Origin: Bacillota bacterium
Lineage (GTDB): Bacteria; Bacillota; Clostridia; Clostridiales; Clostridiaceae
Assembly (NCBI GenBank): GCA_023451395.1
Contig: JAEXZL010000017.1
Coordinates: 1-59,353, forward strand
Direction of reading: 5' to 3'
Length of the DNA: 59,353 bases
Below the pieces are notes generated by a model. That model was not told the origin of the DNA. It made no database searches and saw nothing but the letters and a program-made list of their open reading frames with translations. Shown piece by piece: positions 7,760 through 16,669 of this stretch. Numbering within the stretch: the first letter of the stretch is position 1; each line of letters opens with the position of its first letter. The position numbers were made by a program, and so were the translations under genes.

Positions 7760-9199
7760 TTAAAAAGGAAATTCCACAGGAGTGTATTTAATAGTAATCC
7801 ACTTTTTTTCAGTGAATTCTTCAATGGAATACTGACCGCCTTCTCTTCCAACACCACTTTCTTTAACCCCGCCAAAAGCCACTGTTGCATTGTCATGTAC
7901 TGTAGCGTTATTTATATGTACAGCTCCAGCTTCAATCCTAAGAGATATATCCATTGCCTTGCTTATATCATTTGTAAGCAGAGCTGAAGAAAGTCCGTAT
8001 TTGTTGTTATTGCAGATGGCTATAGCCTCTTCCGCATCTTTTGCTTTAATAACAGAGGTTACAGGGCCAAAGCTTTCATCAAAGAAAATATCCATATCTG
8101 CCGTTACATCGCAAAGAACCGTAGGTTCATAATAATTACCTTTATATCTTCCTCCGGTAAGAAGCTTAGCTCCCTTCTCCAGTGCATTTTTTATTTGTCC
8201 ATCTATGAACTCACACTGACGTTCATCTATCAATGGACCTATATCTGTATCTTCTTCTAGAGCATTTCCAACCTTTAGCCTTTTTGCGTATTCTGTAAGC
8301 TTTACACAAAATTCATCATATAAAGGCTCTTCTACTATAATTCTTGAATTGCACATGCAAATTTGTCCTTGATGAAAGAAAGCACCAAAGCCAGCAATCT
8401 CCACTGCCTTATCTATAGGAAAATCCTTTAAAAGTATCATTGGACTTTTGCCCCCAAGCTCTAAGGTGTACTTTTTAAATAGTGGAGCTGCCTTAGAAGC
8501 AATATCTCTACCTACTCCCGTTGAACCAGTAAAGGCAACCATAGCAATTCTTTTATCCTCTACAAGCTTATTGCCAACCTCTGAGCCGGAACCTTGAAGG
8601 AGATTAAACACACCCTTTGGTATTCCTGCTGCTTCTAAAGCCTTAGTAATAACTACCCCAGAAACAGGTGTGGCACTGGCAGGCTTTAAAACAAAGGTAT
8701 TTCCCGCAGCCAAAGCAAAGGCTACCTTTTTTAGAGCTAATATTATTGGGAAATTAAAAGGAGCTATTCCTGCAACCACTCCCAAGGGAAGATTTCTTAT
8801 CATGGATATTTCTCCATGCTCCTGCTGTTGAATCTCTCCAAAGACTCTTCTGCACTCCCCTGCAGCTGCTCTGAAAATATCTACCGCAAAACCAACCTCA
8901 AAATATGCCTTTGCTCTTATAGACCCACCTTCTGACATTAGAACCTTCGCTGCAAACTCCTGATTTTCCTCAAGCCAATTTGCAGCCTTAAGAAGTATTT
9001 TTTCTTTTTCTGCTGCAGGGGTCTTCTGCCATTTCTCCCTAGCTTCAAAAGCCGCTTCTATAGCATCTTCTACTTCCTTTTTGCCAGCTAAGTGCACCTT
9101 AGCAAAGATAGAATTATCATTAGGATTTTTTACTTCTTTAACCTTTCCAGAATCTGCAGCTATCCATTGTCCATTGATATACAGCTTGTATTCTTCCAT
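7760..9199 (-). CDS. NAD(P)-dependent aldehyde dehydrogenase
   Basis: 479 residues, full length for the ALDH superfamily. PFNFP (N149), the general base E247 in LELGGKSP and the catalytic C281 in GQICMC are all present, as are FTGSTGVGR for cofactor binding and ESFGPV near residue 385. Overall wording resembles the benzaldehyde/vanillin and lactaldehyde dehydrogenase branch of non-acylating enzymes, but the substrate cannot be read from sequence. AGGAGG precedes the ATG. It has its own promoter and terminator, so its closeness to the lactate genes need not mean a shared pathway. Confidence 0.85.
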   Translation of the reverse strand: MEEYKLYINGQWIAADSGKVKEVKNPNDNSIFAKVHLAGKKEVEDAIEAAFEAREKWQKTPAAEKEKILLKAANWLEENQEFAAKVLMSEGGSIRAKAYFEVGFAVDIFRAAAGECRRVFGEIQQQEHGEISMIRNLPLGVVAGIAPFNFPIILALKKVAFALAAGNTFVLKPASATPVSGVVITKALEAAGIPKGVFNLLQGSGSEVGNKLVEDKRIAMVAFTGSTGVGRDIASKAAPLFKKYTLELGGKSPMILLKDFPIDKAVEIAGFGAFFHQGQICMCNSRIIVEEPLYDEFCVKLTEYAKRLKVGNALEEDTDIGPLIDERQCEFIDGQIKNALEKGAKLLTGGRYKGNYYEPTVLCDVTADMDIFFDESFGPVTSVIKAKDAEEAIAICNNNKYGLSSALLTNDISKAMDISLRIEAGAVHINNATVHDNATVAFGGVKESGVGREGGQYSIEEFTEKKWITIKYTPVEFPF

Positions 9200-9270
9200 A
9201 CTTACCTCCTAATTAAATTCATATTAATAAGCCAATAATATTATCATACTCATAGCTTATTTTGCCAGTA

Positions 9271-9299
9271 ATTATAGCACTGTTGATAATTGCAGACAA
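9271..9299 (-). promoter_or_regulatory. Sigma-A promoter of the aldehyde dehydrogenase gene
   Basis: Minus-strand TTGTCT (9294-9299) and a perfect TATAAT (9271-9276) are separated by 17 bp, about 70 bp upstream of the ATG. Confidence 0.65.
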
Positions 9300-9360
9300 T
9301 ATAACTTATCCAATGTTAAATAATTAGTAAAATTTATTAGAACTAACTAAATCAAAAAAA

Positions 9361-9394
9361 TATAAGCAAAAAAACTTAAGTTTTTTTGCTTATA
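9361..9394 (-). terminator. Terminator overlapping the Nudix gene stop
   Basis: Two 17-bp complementary arms (9361-9377 and 9378-9394) meet head to head; the stem therefore includes the last codons and the TAA of the Nudix gene. A run of A before 9361 gives the U-tract on the minus strand. Confidence 0.75.
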
Positions 9395-9897
9395 TTTTCT
9401 TCTATATATCCCTTCACAAGGGATATTATCTCAAAAATTTCAGGATATTCATAGACAAATCCCTCTTTTATCATCCCTTTAAGCTTCTCTATGGAAACAA
9501 ATGCAGCATTACTCACTTCTTCTTTTTGAATAGAAATATCTTCAAGGCAAATATTCTTCCTAGCAATATAAATATCCCATAGGGAATTATCATGGATAAG
9601 CCTCTTTAAGAAATATATATCATTTTTATCTAAACCTATTCCAAGCTCCTCACGGGCTTCACGTATACAGGTTTTTAGAGTATCCTCCCCCGCAACAGCA
9701 TGACCAGTAGTCATTCCCCAAGTATCTGGAAGAACCTCTCTAGAGCCTGCTCTCTTTTGAACGAGCAGCTCCCCTGCTGAATTTAAAAGCCAAAGCTCCA
9801 TATAAAGCCTGTGCTCCTCCCCTTTAAACTCTTCATCTCTTGACTTCTTATAATGAAGCTTCTCACCCCTTATATTATAAACATCCACAAGTTCCAT
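9376..9897 (-). CDS. Nudix hydrolase, IPP-isomerase-like subgroup
   Basis: The Nudix box is complete: GHAVAGEDTLKTCIREAREELGI fits Gx5Ex7REUxEExGU. The N-terminal ELVDVYNIRGEKL and LLVQKRAGSREVLPDTWGMTTGH segments resemble the isopentenyl-diphosphate-isomerase-like Nudix proteins common in Firmicutes, whose substrates are mostly unknown. The start is set at the ATG at 9897 because the upstream GTG at 9906 lies inside the ribosome site GCAGGTG. 173 residues, cytosolic, monocistronic. Confidence 0.82.
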   Translation of the reverse strand: MELVDVYNIRGEKLHYKKSRDEEFKGEEHRLYMELWLLNSAGELLVQKRAGSREVLPDTWGMTTGHAVAGEDTLKTCIREAREELGIGLDKNDIYFLKRLIHDNSLWDIYIARKNICLEDISIQKEEVSNAAFVSIEKLKGMIKEGFVYEYPEIFEIISLVKGYIEENISKKT

Positions 9898-10084
9898 TAT
9901 TATCACCTGCCCTAATTATGATACTATCTAAATAAATTACTTAGGTCAAGAGAAAGCAAGGACCATTACTTCTGTCATTATATATTATTGAATAAAAACA
10001 GCTAATTTTACCTAATAAACACCACAATATATGTTTTAATATTTAATATTCTCTTTGCATTATTAATTTTAATCTTCTATAAAT

Positions 10085-10121
10085 AAAAAAACCATGTTCA
10101 ACTAAAGTTTGAACATGGTTT
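10085..10121 (-). terminator. Terminator of the tRNA-Leu/tRNA-Gly unit
   Basis: A 13-bp perfect stem (10089-10101 with 10109-10121) with a 7-nt loop is followed on the minus strand by TTTT. It starts 6 bp after the encoded CCA of tRNA-Gly. Confidence 0.85.
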
Positions 10122-10126
10122 CTATT

Positions 10127-10201
10127 TGGAGCGGAAGACGGGATTTGAACCCGCAACTTTCACCTTGGCAAGGTGACACTCTACCGTTGAGTCACTCCCG
10201 C
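10127..10201 (-). tRNA. tRNA-Gly (GCC)
   Basis: A minus-strand cloverleaf beginning GCGGGAG and ending CTTCCGC-T-CCA. Anticodon stem TCACC/GGTGA closes loop TTGCCAA with anticodon GCC; the T-arm GCGGGTTCAAATCCCGT is complete. Discriminator T and the CCA end are encoded. Co-transcribed with the tRNA-Leu 5 bp upstream. Confidence 0.95.
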
Positions 10202-10206
10202 AGACA

Positions 10207-10290
10207 TGGTGCAGGTGAAGGGAGTCGAACCCCCACGCCGTAGGCGCTAGATCCTAAGTCTAGTGCGTCTGCCAATTCCGCCACACCTGC
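10207..10290 (-). tRNA. tRNA-Leu (UAG)
   Basis: A minus-strand cloverleaf beginning GCAGGTGTGGCGG and ending CACCTGC-A-CCA, with the long variable arm of a class II tRNA. Anticodon stem CTAGA/TCTAG closes loop CTTAGGA with anticodon TAG, which reads CUA and related codons. CCA is encoded. Confidence 0.95.
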
Positions 10291-10399
10291 ATTTTTGCCA
10301 CATCTATTATTATACATGCTTTTTTAACAAATACAAGAGTTTTTTTCTATATAATATTTACCAATTTTCATCCTCATTTAACTTTGACTGTAGCACTTA

Positions 10400-11209
10400 T
10401 TATCCAAGTGCTACGTCCAATATCATCATCACTGTAAAACCAAGCATTGTAGCTATGGTAGATATATCTGTTTCCCCTTCATGCTGAGCTTCTGGAATAA
10501 GCTCCTCAACCACTACAAATATCATTGCTCCAGCGGCAAAGGCCAAGGCAAAGGGAAGTATCTCCTGCATATGAATAACAGCCATAGCACCAATGACACC
10601 TGCAATGGGTTCAACAATTCCTGAAGCCTGACCATATAAAAAGCTTTTTAGAGGAGAATATCCTTCCCTTCTTAATGGTAACGATACTGCTGCACCCTCA
10701 GGGAAATTTTGTATTCCTATACCAATAGCTAAAGCTAAAGCACCTGCTATAGTAGCAGAAGGTACATTAGCTACTACTCCTCCAAAGGCAACCCCTACTG
10801 CAAGTCCTTCAGGTATGTTGTGAAGGGTTATAGCAAGAACTAAAAGGACACTTCTCTGCCAGCTAGTTTTTATACCTTCACTTTCAGATTTATCAAAACC
10901 TATATGAAGATGGGGAAGAAATTTGTCCACTAAAAGAAGGAACAAACCTCCAGACATAAAGCCTAGAGCTGCCATTAACCAGGGTATTTGTCCTAACGCT
11001 TCTGACATTTCTAAAGCTGGGCTTAAAAGAGACCAGAAACTTGCAGCTATCATAACTCCTGCAGCAAAGCCAAGCATAGAATTTAAAACTCTTTTACTTA
11101 CATTTCTAAAGAAGAAAACCATAGATGAGCCTACTGCTGTGAGCCCCCAGGTAAATAGAGTTGCTATTAAAGCTTGAATAACAGGATTTAATTCCATAAA
11201 CCAATCCAT
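10400..11209 (-). CDS. ZIP-family divalent metal transporter
   Basis: 269 residues with about eight membrane segments. The metal-conducting helices carry HNIPEGLAVGVAFGG (TM4-like) and IQNFPEGAAVSLPLRREG (TM5-like), the diagnostic ZIP motifs, followed by EELIPEAQHEGE near the C-terminus. The closest type is the ZupT/GufA group that imports zinc and sometimes iron or manganese. AGGAGG precedes the ATG. It is divergent from the suf operon, with 301 bp between them. Confidence 0.88.
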   Translation of the reverse strand: MDWFMELNPVIQALIATLFTWGLTAVGSSMVFFFRNVSKRVLNSMLGFAAGVMIAASFWSLLSPALEMSEALGQIPWLMAALGFMSGGLFLLLVDKFLPHLHIGFDKSESEGIKTSWQRSVLLVLAITLHNIPEGLAVGVAFGGVVANVPSATIAGALALAIGIGIQNFPEGAAVSLPLRREGYSPLKSFLYGQASGIVEPIAGVIGAMAVIHMQEILPFALAFAAGAMIFVVVEELIPEAQHEGETDISTIATMLGFTVMMILDVALG

Positions 11210-11428
11210 ATTTTATACTACCTCCTTATGATAATAAATATTAGTACATTAAAATTTTATAAGTTCTTACTCTATTCTAAGATAAATTATAACACTCTTT
11301 TACAATTATATAATATGAATATTTTATGTATACGATAATCATTTATTGGGAAAATTTATCCAACCTATTAAAGATACTCATTGCTAAATTATAACAATAT
11401 CAAATTAATAATAATTATTTAATTGTAA

Positions 11429-11457
11429 TTGACTAATTATACTTACTTTGTTACTAT
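11429..11457 (+). promoter_or_regulatory. Promoter of the suf operon
   Basis: TTGACT (11429-11434), a 17-bp spacer and TACTAT (11452-11457) lie 53 bp before the SufC start. The rest of the 301-bp intergenic stretch toward the ZIP gene is AT-rich with nothing else recognised. Confidence 0.55.
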
Positions 11458-11468
11458 TAAATTATAAA

Positions 11469-11486
11469 CTTGAGTGTTTTACTCGG
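11469..11486 (+). promoter_or_regulatory. Candidate IscR/Rrf2-type operator in the suf leader
   Basis: CTTGAGTGTTTTACTCGG contains a GAGT-N5-ACTC dyad just after the predicted transcription start. It follows the type-1 IscR layout (YYGACT-R-WWW-Y-AGTCRR) except that the inner C and G are exchanged symmetrically (GAGT/ACTC instead of GACT/AGTC). No iscR gene is in the window. Assignment is by pattern only. Confidence 0.4.
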
Positions 11487-11510
11487 AATTAAAGCAAGGA
11501 GTGAAAAAAG

Positions 11511-12260
11511 ATGTCAAAATTACTAAAAATCCAAAACCTACATGCAGCAGTTGAAGAAAAAGAAATAATAAAAGGGCTTGATATAGAGATTAATAAAGGA
11601 GAAGTTCATGTTATTATGGGGCCTAACGGCGGTGGAAAATCCACTCTTGCAAATATAATCATGGGTCATCCTAAATATGAGGTCACTGATGGAGAAATAT
11701 TATTTGAAGAAGAAAATATAAATGAACTAGAAGCTAACGAAAGAGCCAAAGCTGGAATATTCCTATCCTTTCAATATCCTGAAGAGGTGGAAGGAATTAC
11801 TGTTGAGAACTTTTTAAGAAGCTCAAAAAGCGCTATTACTGGCGAGAACATTGGCTTCATGGGCTTTAAAAGACAATTAAGAGAAAAAATGGAGCTATTA
11901 CAAATTGATGAAGCCTATGCTTCAAGATACTTAAATGTAGGCTTTTCCGGTGGTGAAAAGAAGAAGAACGAAATACTTCAAATGGCTGTATTAGAGCCAA
12001 AGCTTGCTATACTGGATGAAACTGATTCAGGTCTTGACGTTGATGCGGTAAAAATCGTTGCTGAAGGAGTAAAGGTCTTTAGAAATAGCGACAATGCTCT
12101 TTTGATAATTACTCATAATAATAAGATCCTTGAATACTTAGAGCCTGATTTTGTTCATGTGCTCATTGATGGCAGAATCGTTAAAACTGGTAAGGGTGAC
12201 TTAGCAAGAGAAATTAACGAAAAGGGCTACGAAAAATTTAAGCACGAAATACTATCCTAA
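11511..12260 (+). CDS. sufC: Fe-S cluster assembly ATPase SufC
   Basis: 249 residues. Walker A GPNGGGKST (37-45), the SufC-specific signature LNVGFSGGEKKKNEILQM and Walker B LAILDETDSGLDVDA are intact, with THNNK at the switch. SufC powers conformational change of the SufB-SufD scaffold in the cytosol. It is the first gene of sufCBDSU; AAGGAG lies 9 bp before the ATG. Confidence 0.96.
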   Translation: MSKLLKIQNLHAAVEEKEIIKGLDIEINKGEVHVIMGPNGGGKSTLANIIMGHPKYEVTDGEILFEEENINELEANERAKAGIFLSFQYPEEVEGITVENFLRSSKSAITGENIGFMGFKRQLREKMELLQIDEAYASRYLNVGFSGGEKKKNEILQMAVLEPKLAILDETDSGLDVDAVKIVAEGVKVFRNSDNALLIITHNNKILEYLEPDFVHVLIDGRIVKTGKGDLAREINEKGYEKFKHEILS

Positions 12261-12275
12261 GGTGGTGAAATATTA

Positions 12276-13691
12276 ATGGAAATGGAATCAAGAGAAAAAA
12301 CCTATGTAGAGGATCTAGATAGAGGTATTTATGATGTAAAAAATGAAGATAAATTTACCTATAAATCCAATAAGGGACTTACTAAGGAAATAATAATAGA
12401 AATGTCTAAAGAGAAGAATGAACCTCAGTGGATGACTGATTTCAGACTTAAGTCTTTAGATATCTACAATAATATTGATATGCCTACCTGGGGTCCAGAT
12501 CTTTCAGACTTAAATATGGATGAGATTGTTACTTATGTTAAGCCAAATTCAGATATGAAGACCTCCTGGGATGATGTACCTGAAGATATTAAAAACACCT
12601 TTGAGCTTTTAGGAATACCTCAGGCTGAGAGAGAATCCCTAGCTGGTGTAGGTGCACAGTATGACTCAGAGGTAGTATACCACAGCATCAAAGAAGATTT
12701 AGTAAAACAAGGTGTTGTATATACTGATATGGAAACTGCAGTAAATGAATATGAGGATATTGTTAAGCAATATTTCATGAAGCTTATACCTCCCCATGAT
12801 CATAAGTTTGCCGCTCTTCATGGAGCTGTTTGGTCCGGAGGCTCTTTTGTGTATGTTCCTGAAGGTGTGAATGTGGAAATTCCTCTTCAGTCCTATTTTA
12901 GACTGAACTCCCCTGGAGCCGGTCAATTTGAACACACCTTAATTGTTGTGGAAAAGGGAGCTAAGCTTCACTTTATTGAAGGCTGCTCCGCACCTAAATA
13001 CAAGGTTACAAACCTTCATGCTGGTGCTGTAGAGCTTTATGTTAAGGAGGATGCAGCCTTAAGATATTCCACCATTGAAAACTGGTCAAAGAATATGCTA
13101 AACCTTAACACCAAGAGATGCTCCGTAGAAAAGAACGGAAGTATCGAATGGGTTTCCGGTTCCTTTGGCTCTAAGATTTCCATGCTCTATCCAATGAGTA
13201 TTCTAAAGGGTGAAGGTGCCAAATCACAATTTACTGGAATAACCTTTGCTGGTAAAGGGCAGGTTCTAGATACAGGATCAAAGGTAATCCATGCTGCTCC
13301 TTACACCTCCTCCACAATTTCCTCAAAGTCTATCTGTAAGGATGGTGGTGTTGCAAATTACAGAGGTGTTGTTAAGGTTACTAAGAATGCCCATCATTCT
13401 AAGTCTACTGTTGCCTGCGAATCCTTAATGCTTGATAATAAATCCAAATCAGATACAATACCAGTTATTAATTTAAATAACGACGAGGTAGATATGGGCC
13501 ATGAAGCAAAGATAGGAAGAATAAGCGATGAGGCTATCTTCTATCTCATGAGCAGAGGCATCAGTGAAGAGGAAGCCAAGGCTATGATAGTTAGAGGCTT
13601 CGTAGAGCCAATATCTAAGGAGCTTCCCCTAGAATATGCTGTGGAAATGAATAATCTAATTAAGCTTGAGCTTAAGGGAACTATAGGTTAG
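12276..13691 (+). CDS. sufB: Fe-S cluster assembly scaffold SufB
   Basis: 471 residues, typical SufB length. It shows PPHDHKFAALHGAVWSGGSFVYVPEGVNVEIPLQSYFR and the conserved core TIENWSKNMLNLNTKR...SGSFGSK, and ends in the shared SufB/D segment GHEAKIGRISDEAIFYLMSRGISEEEAKAMIVRGFVEP. SufB with SufD and SufC forms the site where the nascent cluster is built. It lies 15 bp after sufC. Confidence 0.96.
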   Translation: MEMESREKTYVEDLDRGIYDVKNEDKFTYKSNKGLTKEIIIEMSKEKNEPQWMTDFRLKSLDIYNNIDMPTWGPDLSDLNMDEIVTYVKPNSDMKTSWDDVPEDIKNTFELLGIPQAERESLAGVGAQYDSEVVYHSIKEDLVKQGVVYTDMETAVNEYEDIVKQYFMKLIPPHDHKFAALHGAVWSGGSFVYVPEGVNVEIPLQSYFRLNSPGAGQFEHTLIVVEKGAKLHFIEGCSAPKYKVTNLHAGAVELYVKEDAALRYSTIENWSKNMLNLNTKRCSVEKNGSIEWVSGSFGSKISMLYPMSILKGEGAKSQFTGITFAGKGQVLDTGSKVIHAAPYTSSTISSKSICKDGGVANYRGVVKVTKNAHHSKSTVACESLMLDNKSKSDTIPVINLNNDEVDMGHEAKIGRISDEAIFYLMSRGISEEEAKAMIVRGFVEPISKELPLEYAVEMNNLIKLELKGTIG

Positions 13692-13701
13692 GAGGGATAC
13701 A

Positions 13702-14817
13702 ATGGAACAGAGAATTTTAACTAATATTAACAAGATACCTGTTAGAACCTATAGATGGCTTCAGGTTAACGATATAACTCTAAAGGATGTAAATATACCG
13801 GAGATAAAATCCTACCAGAAGGAGTATCTTCCAAACTCAGTACCTCAAGGAATAACCCTTGAGCCATCCTCAAGCAAGGTTAAGCCTTTAGGTTTTGGTA
13901 AGGATTATACCTATGGAATTGGACCAGAACTCACAGAAATGGCTGAAAAAAGCTTTAACACCAGCTTCTTTGTACAGGGAGAAAAGAACACAAAGGTTCA
14001 AGAGCCAATGATCTTAAATTATATGGCTGATCATAAGGATCCTGCTGTAATTTCTAATAATGTAATTGTTGCAGAAGAAAATTCATCCTTTACTCTAATA
14101 CTTAACTATAAGAGCGGAGAAGATACTGAAGCCTTCTATAATGGCATAACTAAAATTTATGCTAAAAGTGGTGCCAATGTTACAGTTATAAAGCTACAGA
14201 CTTTAAACAACAAATCACATTATTTTGATTCTTTCCTATCTATTGTTGAAGCTAATGCCAAGATAAATTTAGTTTCTATAGAGCTAGGAGGAAAAAACAG
14301 CATAACAAGTAATCACTCATATCTTTTAGGAGATAATGCAGAAGGTCACGTGGATACTGTTTATTTTGGAAGTGAAAAAAGATATATTGATATGAATTAT
14401 GTTATGAGCCATAGAGGCAGAAGAGCCAAAGGAAATATTTTAGTAAAGGGTGCCCTTCTAGATGAAAGCAATAAGATATTTAGAGGAACTATAGATTTTA
14501 AAAAAGGTGCTATGAGGTCTAAAGGTCGTGAGGAAGAATACTGTATGATTCTAAGCCCTAAGGCCCAAAGCAATGCTGTTCCCCTCCTCCTATGCGATGA
14601 GGATGACGTGGAAGGAGAGCATGCTGCTAGTGCAGGAAGAATTGATGAAAGCAAGCTTTTTTATCTCATGAGCAGAGGCTTTGATGAAAAGGAATCTAGA
14701 AGGATATTTATAGAGGCTTCCTTTACCCCTATTATAGATAAAATTCCTCTAGAGAATTTAAGAGAAGAAATAAAATTAGATATTAAGAGGCGTCTTGACC
14801 ATGAAAGCCAAGCTTAA
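13702..14817 (+). CDS. sufD: Fe-S cluster assembly protein SufD
   Basis: 371 residues; the C-terminal part mirrors SufB (GEHAASAGRIDESKLFYLMSRGFDEKESRRIFIEASFTPII), the usual SufB/SufD paralogy, while the N-terminal half is divergent. It completes the SufBC2D complex. It begins 10 bp after sufB and its end overlaps the start of sufS. Confidence 0.93.
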   Translation: MEQRILTNINKIPVRTYRWLQVNDITLKDVNIPEIKSYQKEYLPNSVPQGITLEPSSSKVKPLGFGKDYTYGIGPELTEMAEKSFNTSFFVQGEKNTKVQEPMILNYMADHKDPAVISNNVIVAEENSSFTLILNYKSGEDTEAFYNGITKIYAKSGANVTVIKLQTLNNKSHYFDSFLSIVEANAKINLVSIELGGKNSITSNHSYLLGDNAEGHVDTVYFGSEKRYIDMNYVMSHRGRRAKGNILVKGALLDESNKIFRGTIDFKKGAMRSKGREEEYCMILSPKAQSNAVPLLLCDEDDVEGEHAASAGRIDESKLFYLMSRGFDEKESRRIFIEASFTPIIDKIPLENLREEIKLDIKRRLDHESQA

Positions 14818-16039
14818 TGTAGAGACTATAAAAAAGGACTTTCCAGTTTTAAACCAGCCTGGAGAAAAAAAGCTTGTATATCTAGACAGTGCAGCTACTG
14901 CGCAGAAGCCTCTAGCGGTAATTAATGCTATTAAGGATTACTATGAGAGGCTTAATGCTAACCCTCATAGAGGAGCTTATAATTTAAGCATACTGGCAAC
15001 AGAAGCCTATGACAGTGCAAGAGCAGAGGTAAGAGATTTCATAGGTGCTCTTCATAATGAAGAAATAATATTTACTAAGGGCTCAACTGAGTCCTTTAAC
15101 CTTTTGGCTTATTCCTATGGAATGAATTTCCTTAAAGAAGGAGATGAAATCGTCCTTTCCATAGCTGAGCATCACAGCAACCTAATTCCCTGGCAGCAGG
15201 TAGCAAGGGCTAAAGGTGCAATTCTAAAGTATATGTATATAAATGAAAACTACGAGCTATCAGATGAGGAAATAGAAGATAAGATCACTTCTAAGACAAA
15301 GCTTGTAGCTATAACTGGTATGTCAAATGCTCTCGGTACAATCTTTCCCATAGAAAAGATAATTAAGAGAGCCCACGAATTTGGAGGAGTTGTTTGTATA
15401 GACGCCGCTCAAAGCGTAGTTCATAAAGAGATAAATGTTAGAGACCTTGATGCTGACTTTTTAGTATTTTCTGGTCATAAGCTTATGTCACCTATGGGCA
15501 TTGGAGTTCTTTATGGCAAGAAAGAGCTTTTAGAAAAAATGCCACCCTTCCTTTTTGGTGGTGATATGGTAGAATATGTTTACGAGGATAATACCACCTT
15601 TGCTGAGCTTCCCTATAAGTTTGAGGGTGGTACTCAAAATGTAGAAGCAGCTATTGGCTTAAGGGAAGCGATAAGATACATCAAAGGTATAGGTATAAAG
15701 GAAATAGAAGAACATGTTAGCAATCTCCTAACCTATGCTCATGAAAAACTTGAGAAGCTGGACTTTATTACTTTATACGGTCCAATTGAAGCTAATAAAA
15801 ATGGTGGAGTAATTTCCTTTAACGTAAAGGATGTACACCCTCATGATGTGTCCACAATCCTGGATTCTTACGGAGTTGCAATTCGCTCCGGAAATCATTG
15901 TGCACAGCCCCTAATGAGGTATCTTAATATTAATTCCACCTGCCGAGCAAGCTTTTATCTATATAACACTAAAGAAGACATTGACATATTTATAGATAGC
16001 CTAAAAAATGTAAGGAGGTGGCTTGGCTATGGATCTTAA
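14801..16039 (+). CDS. sufS: Cysteine desulfurase SufS
   Basis: About 412 residues. PLP-binding lysine in SGHKL (K227), catalytic cysteine in RSGNHCAQPL (C367) and the group II desulfurase opening YLDSAATAQKP are present. It removes sulfur from cysteine and hands it to SufU. I choose the ATG at 14801, 10 bp after AAGAGG, over the in-frame TTG at 14795 which is too close to it. It overlaps sufD by 17 bp and sufU by 11 bp, so the three are translationally linked. Confidence 0.95.
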   Translation: MKAKLNVETIKKDFPVLNQPGEKKLVYLDSAATAQKPLAVINAIKDYYERLNANPHRGAYNLSILATEAYDSARAEVRDFIGALHNEEIIFTKGSTESFNLLAYSYGMNFLKEGDEIVLSIAEHHSNLIPWQQVARAKGAILKYMYINENYELSDEEIEDKITSKTKLVAITGMSNALGTIFPIEKIIKRAHEFGGVVCIDAAQSVVHKEINVRDLDADFLVFSGHKLMSPMGIGVLYGKKELLEKMPPFLFGGDMVEYVYEDNTTFAELPYKFEGGTQNVEAAIGLREAIRYIKGIGIKEIEEHVSNLLTYAHEKLEKLDFITLYGPIEANKNGGVISFNVKDVHPHDVSTILDSYGVAIRSGNHCAQPLMRYLNINSTCRASFYLYNTKEDIDIFIDSLKNVRRWLGYGS

Positions 16040-16454
16040 TTCTATTTATACAGAGCTAATAATGGAGCATAATTCCTCTAGCAGGAATAGAAGACACTTA
16101 GACCATGCTGACGTTATTGAAAAAGGACACAATCCAAGCTGTGGGGATGAAATATCTCTAGAGGTGGAGTTTCAAGGTGATATTATAAAGGATCTTTCCT
16201 TTACAGGCACAGGCTGTGCCATATCTCAGGCTTCTACCTCCATGATGATTGACCTTATAAAAGGAAGGTCTAAAGAGGAAGCATTAAATCTTATTGAGAC
16301 CTTTTTAGGTATGATTAAAAGAGAGGCTTACAAAGAAGAAGACCTAGAGGTATTAGGGGATGCAGTTGTTCTTCAAAACATCTCCAATATGCCTGCTAGA
16401 GTTAAATGTGCTGTGCTAGCCTGGCATACTTTAAAAGAAAGTGTTAATAGGTGA
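16029..16454 (+). CDS. sufU: Zinc-dependent sulfurtransferase SufU
   Basis: 141 residues from the ATG at 16029 (AAGGAGG at 16012-16018; an in-frame TTG at 16023 is too near). The SufU zinc set is visible: C38 and D40 in NPSCGD, C63 in GTGCAIS and C127 in VKCAVLAW. The insertion after the first Cys pair and the SufS neighbour separate it from IscU scaffolds. It accepts the SufS persulfide by metal-ligand exchange. Confidence 0.94.
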   Translation: MDLNSIYTELIMEHNSSSRNRRHLDHADVIEKGHNPSCGDEISLEVEFQGDIIKDLSFTGTGCAISQASTSMMIDLIKGRSKEEALNLIETFLGMIKREAYKEEDLEVLGDAVVLQNISNMPARVKCAVLAWHTLKESVNR

Positions 16455-16458
16455 TGAA

Positions 16459-16623
16459 ATGAAAAAATTTGTATGCGTGGAATGCGGATATATATATGAT
16501 CCAGAGATAGGAGATCCTACCTTTGGCATAGCTCCCGGAACCTCCTTTGAGGATATTCCTGAAGATTGGTTTTGTCCTATTTGTGGTGAACCTAAGGACT
16601 GCTTTGAGGAGCTTTTAGATTAA
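16459..16623 (+). CDS. Rubredoxin
   Basis: 54 residues with C6/C9 (CVECG) and C39/C42 (CPICG), the four ligands of a single iron, and the usual aromatic core (Y11, Y13, W37, F38). I start it at ATG 16459; a frame open from further upstream begins inside sufU without a ribosome site. AGGTGA within the sufU end serves as its ribosome site, so it is almost certainly the last gene of the suf transcript. Rubredoxin carries single electrons in the cytosol, for example to rubrerythrin or flavodiiron proteins; its place after sufU suggests joint expression with cluster repair. Confidence 0.94.
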   Translation: MKKFVCVECGYIYDPEIGDPTFGIAPGTSFEDIPEDWFCPICGEPKDCFEELLD

Positions 16624-16630
16624 CAAAAAA

Positions 16631-16668
16631 GGCTGGGTTATCTCTTAAGATAGCCTGGCCATTTTTTA
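16631..16668 (+). terminator. Terminator of the suf-rubredoxin operon, plus-strand specific
   Basis: A 13-bp stem (16631-16643 with 16648-16660), loop CTTA, then ATTTTTTA. Three of the pairs are G-U wobbles in the plus-strand RNA and would be A-C mismatches in the minus-strand RNA, so it should work mainly in this direction. Confidence 0.85.
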
Positions 16669-16669
16669 T

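Noticed and set aside
7612..7896. 94-codon minus-strand frame at the end of the aldehyde dehydrogenase gene
   Set aside because: Overlaps the dehydrogenase in another frame, no ribosome site, and it contains the terminator hairpin at 7681-7714.
10202..10206. A third tRNA in the Gly/Leu cluster
   Set aside because: Only 5 bp separate the two tRNAs, and no further cloverleaf is present between 10291 and 10399.
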